Part shown: one piece after another, positions 8,086 through 10,686 of the stretch
Numbering within the stretch: the stretch's first letter is position 1
Layout: each line of letters opens with the position of its first letter
Assembly (NCBI GenBank): GCA_031281385.1
Contig: JAITFL010000057.1
Span: 1 to 10,686 of the forward strand
From: Holophagales bacterium
Lineage (GTDB): Bacteria > Acidobacteriota > Holophagae > Holophagales > Holophagaceae
DNA length: 10,686 nt
Reading direction: 5' to 3'
Translations under genes and position numbers: made by a program
Notes under the pieces: model-generated
Told to the model about the DNA's origin: nothing
What the model saw: the letters and a program-made list of their open reading frames with translations, nothing else
Databases searched by the model: none

Positions 8086-10443
8086 ATGTCGAAATTATCA
8101 TGGCTATCTTGCATTGCGCTACTTGTGGCGGCGGGGATAGGATTATCGGGGCAGGGGGTATTGAAGAACACGCCGCCCGACCTTCGATTGAAGGGCTTTG
8201 AAAAAATCGCCCAGATGAGAGAGGACGCGACCCTCAAAGAACTCAAGTGGCAGTTCGCAGGGCCCACAAACGTGAGCGGGCGCATGACTAGCCTTGCCGT
8301 TGCCACGCCAAAGGGCGGCACATACACCATCTATGCTGGTTCCGCGTCTGGCGGCGTATGGAAAACCGAGAATGAGGGCACTTCGTGGGTGCCATTATTC
8401 GACAAAGGGCCCACAACGTCCATCGGGGCCTTGGCACTGGCGCCATCCGACCAAAATGTTTTGTGGATAGGCACTGGCGAGGCCAATATTTTTCGCAGTT
8501 CCCATGCTGGCTGCGGCATTTACAAAAGCCTTGACACTGGCAAAACGTGGCAGCACATGGGCCTTGCCGATACCAACACAATAGCTAGGATAGTGATACA
8601 CCCCAAAAACCCAGACATCGTATATGTTGCGGCCAGCGGCCACGAGTGGACGGACAACGCGGAAAGGGGAGTGTTCAAAACCACCGATGGCGGCAAGACA
8701 TGGCAGAAGGTGCTTTACATAAATGAGCAGACAGGTGCCATTGACCTACTGATGGATCCAGAAAATTCTGAAACCATCTATGCGGCCACTTGGCAGCGTC
8801 GGCGCGAGAAGTGGAACGACCCCAGGGCCTTCCCAGACCACAAGTATTCTGGCATACACAAAAGCCTAGACGGCGGAAAAACGTGGAAGCAGATAAACGT
8901 CGGCCTACCGGCCCCGCAGCACAGGGGGCGCATAGCCATAGATGTGGCCCGCAGTAAGCCCGATGTGCTGTACGCCTTTGTTGACAACTATGAAACCTTC
9001 AAAAAGGGCGCTGGCACGGACGCTTATGGGCGGCCACAGGGAGACACGATTAAGGGTTTCACCGTCTATCGCTCAGACGACAAGGGCGAAAACTGGAAGC
9101 AGGTCAGCGAGACCAGCGACAGGACGGCCAACATCTGCGGCACGTACGGATGGGTGTTCGGCCAAATAAGGGTTGACCCCACGGACGAAAATAAAGTATA
9201 TGGCATGGGCGTACCTTTGGTGGTCAGCTCAGACGGTGGCAAGACTTGGACAAACGTAGGCGGCGGGCTGCATGCGGATCATCACGACCTTTGGATTGAC
9301 CCCACCAACCCCAATTACATGGTTGAAGGCAACGACGGCGGGCTGTATATTTCCTATGACAGGGGCCGCTCGTGGAAGCACCAAGTGAATATCCCCGTCT
9401 GCCAATTCTTTGATGTTGCTGTTGATACAGATAGTGTCATGCGGATCTATGGCTCTATGCAGGATCACGGCAGCTTTCGGGGTACGCTAGACACCAGCCG
9501 GGGCAGGGACAGGGTGAGGCCCGTTGAATTTCGCAGCACAGTCGGCTGGGAGGGCGGGAACCACGCCATAGACCCAACAGATCCAAGAATCACGTACGGT
9601 GCTAGCTTTTATGGCGAGTTGAACCGCTGGATCTACGATGCGGGCAATATAAATGCCATCTCGACAAAGGTCATCACGCCGAAAGCCAAGGAGGGCGAAC
9701 TGCCACTGCGCGGACAGTGGATGGCGCCGTTCCAGTTGAACGCACAGAACCCCCAGATCATCTATCATGGGAGCCAGTACGTTCACCGCAGCTTGGACAA
9801 GGGCGAAACGTGGGAGCGCATCAGCTCCGACCTGACCTACAACGACATAAAGACTATGGGCGACATCCCATACCACACGCTATTCACCCTCAGCGAGTCA
9901 CCATTGAAGTTCGGGCTGATCTACGCTGGCACAGACGATGGCCGCCTCTGGATCACAAAAGACCATGGGAACAACTGGAAAGAATTGACATCCAAAGTTA
10001 TTCCCGGAAAGTGGATGAGCCGCGTCGTGGCCAGCAAGCACGACCTTGGCACCGTCTATCTGACGCAAAATGGCAAAAGGGACGACGACTTTACCCCATA
10101 CGTGTGGAAATCAACGGATTTTGGCGAAACGTGGACGCGCATAGACAAAGACATCCCCGTGGGCACTGTGAACGTCATACGCGAGGATCCCAAGGTCAAA
10201 AACGTGCTATATCTCGGAACCGATGGCTGTGTGTTCATCAGTCAGGATGGCGGCAAGTCATGGAAGATACTGGGTTCCGACCTGCCCACGGCATACGTCA
10301 TGGATCTAGCCATTCAGCCCGAACACGGCTTCATTGTAGCTGCCACGCACGGCAGGGGCATGTGGGTGTTTGACTTGGACAAAATCCATGGCACCGAAAG
10401 GCCCAAAACCGAACAACCCAGAAGGCGTGGGGAAGGGCAGTAA
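8086..10443 (+). CDS. Secreted Asp-box (BNR/VPS10-like) beta-propeller protein
   Basis: A 785-aa exported protein often annotated as a BNR-repeat glycosyl hydrolase or VPS10-domain protein; an enzyme activity is not shown here. Residues 1-22 form a signal peptide (MSKLSWLS, then a hydrophobic core). At least eleven Asp-box motifs of the S-x-D-x-G-x-T-W type are visible, with their Trp at about 101, 155, 206, 266, 337, 388, 430, 576, 631, 683 and 726. They alternate with strands such as GSASGGVWKT, WIGTGEAN and YVAASGHEW, consistent with tandem beta-propellers. The C-terminus ends shortly after ATHGRGMWVFDLD (753-765), a typical last blade, and then has a short basic Pro-rich tail. There is no recognisable sorting or anchoring domain, so the protein is probably soluble. 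The ATG at 8086 is preferred because of the upstream AAAGGGGG and the signal peptide. A role in binding glycans or proteins is only inferred. Confidence 0.9.
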   Translation: MSKLSWLSCIALLVAAGIGLSGQGVLKNTPPDLRLKGFEKIAQMREDATLKELKWQFAGPTNVSGRMTSLAVATPKGGTYTIYAGSASGGVWKTENEGTSWVPLFDKGPTTSIGALALAPSDQNVLWIGTGEANIFRSSHAGCGIYKSLDTGKTWQHMGLADTNTIARIVIHPKNPDIVYVAASGHEWTDNAERGVFKTTDGGKTWQKVLYINEQTGAIDLLMDPENSETIYAATWQRRREKWNDPRAFPDHKYSGIHKSLDGGKTWKQINVGLPAPQHRGRIAIDVARSKPDVLYAFVDNYETFKKGAGTDAYGRPQGDTIKGFTVYRSDDKGENWKQVSETSDRTANICGTYGWVFGQIRVDPTDENKVYGMGVPLVVSSDGGKTWTNVGGGLHADHHDLWIDPTNPNYMVEGNDGGLYISYDRGRSWKHQVNIPVCQFFDVAVDTDSVMRIYGSMQDHGSFRGTLDTSRGRDRVRPVEFRSTVGWEGGNHAIDPTDPRITYGASFYGELNRWIYDAGNINAISTKVITPKAKEGELPLRGQWMAPFQLNAQNPQIIYHGSQYVHRSLDKGETWERISSDLTYNDIKTMGDIPYHTLFTLSESPLKFGLIYAGTDDGRLWITKDHGNNWKELTSKVIPGKWMSRVVASKHDLGTVYLTQNGKRDDDFTPYVWKSTDFGETWTRIDKDIPVGTVNVIREDPKVKNVLYLGTDGCVFISQDGGKSWKILGSDLPTAYVMDLAIQPEHGFIVAATHGRGMWVFDLDKIHGTERPKTEQPRRRGEGQ

Positions 10444-10454
10444 TACCAGTTTCG

Positions 10455-10526
10455 AGTTACAAGGTACAAGAAAAAGTTGGCGCGGACAAAACTCGCATCT
10501 ATATTTTAGTCTTGTGCCTTGTAACT
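10455..10526. repeat. Long inverted repeat after the Asp-box gene
   Basis: Two 17-nt arms (10455-10471 and 10510-10526) are reverse complements at 16 of 17 positions; the exception would be a G-U pair in RNA. A 38-nt spacer separates them. The element starts 12 nt after the stop codon. ATACCAGT (10443-10450) and the inverted ATACTAGT (10524-10531) lie at its edges. It may act in transcript termination or mRNA 3'-end protection, but it lacks a T-tract. Confidence 0.65.
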
Positions 10527-10530
10527 AGTA

Positions 10531-10609
10531 TAGCAATTCAATTTATTGTAGTCCACATCCGCAATGCCTGATCCAGCGCATGCGATTGTCCAGCGAATTT
10601 AGCAATTCA
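10531..10609 (+). repeat. Direct repeat pair TAGCAATTCA
   Basis: The 10-mer TAGCAATTCA occurs at 10531-10540 and 10600-10609. The second copy is part of a small hairpin, GAATT-TAGC-AATTC. Significance is unclear in AT-rich spacer DNA. Confidence 0.4.
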
Positions 10610-10614
10610 CGCTT

Positions 10615-10659
10615 GTATTGCTCGCTTTACGGCGGGCAAAGCCCGCCTACGAGCAATAC
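10615..10659. repeat. REP-like double-stem hairpin
   Basis: An outer perfect stem GTATTGCTCG (10615-10624) with CGAGCAATAC (10650-10659) encloses an inner perfect stem GGCGGGC (10631-10637) with GCCCGCC (10641-10647) and an AAA loop. The asymmetric internal loop is 6 nt on the left and 2 nt on the right. The GC-rich GGCGGGC-AAA-GCCCGCC core resembles repetitive extragenic palindromes. It lies downstream of the Asp-box gene. Confidence 0.7.
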
Positions 10660-10686
10660 GCGGCCATGATTTGGCAAGCAAATCCT

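Noticed and set aside
9717..10373. 218-codon rightward frame inside the Asp-box gene
   Set aside because: It is an out-of-frame overlap with the propeller gene, whose Asp-box motifs continue through this region.
10444..10686. CRISPR array or integron attC site in the repeat-rich right end
   Set aside because: There are no regularly spaced repeats of 24-40 bp, and no RYYYAAC/GTTRRRY pair or integrase is evident.

Overview
This is a bacterial chromosomal segment with a housekeeping character. It carries an NAD-dependent DNA ligase (LigA), an RNase R-type exoribonuclease, a FluC/CrcB fluoride channel, a DnaQ-family exonuclease carrying a BRCT domain, a secreted TPR protein and a secreted Asp-box/BNR beta-propeller protein. 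I see no transposase, phage, CRISPR, tRNA or rRNA sequence. GC content is moderate to high, with frequent ATA (Ile) and AGG (Arg) codons. Large secreted Asp-box propellers of this sort are common in Acidobacteriota, Armatimonadota, Bacteroidota and similar environmental bacteria. An armatimonad-like or acidobacterial-like host is possible, but the window does not settle the phylum.

Layout: the left third is read leftward. It holds an open partial reading frame at the edge, then the exonuclease-BRCT gene, a 525-bp gene-free stretch and ligA. A 58-bp divergent intergenic region (3687-3744) separates ligA from a rightward series: crcB, the TPR protein, rnr and the Asp-box protein. The last 243 bp are non-coding and rich in inverted repeats.

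Links between genes: the exonuclease and ligA are tandem neighbours whose C-terminal BRCT domains are about half identical by hand alignment. This suggests domain exchange or duplication and a shared role in DNA repair or replication. The rightward genes are separated by about 100-240 bp and probably have their own promoters. Two of them (the TPR gene and rnr) have no Shine-Dalgarno sequence but a TANNNT hexamer exactly 6 nt before the ATG, as expected for leaderless transcripts. In contrast, crcB, the exonuclease and the Asp-box gene have purine-rich ribosome-binding sites. The intergenic regions share small degenerate repeats (GA[AG]TCAGG..TAG and ATAC[CT]AGT) and contain several hairpins.

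No clearly new biological system is visible. The most interesting points are the shared BRCT domain, the mixed leaderless and SD-led start architecture, the unusual basic N-terminal tail of RNase R, and the intergenic repeat families.
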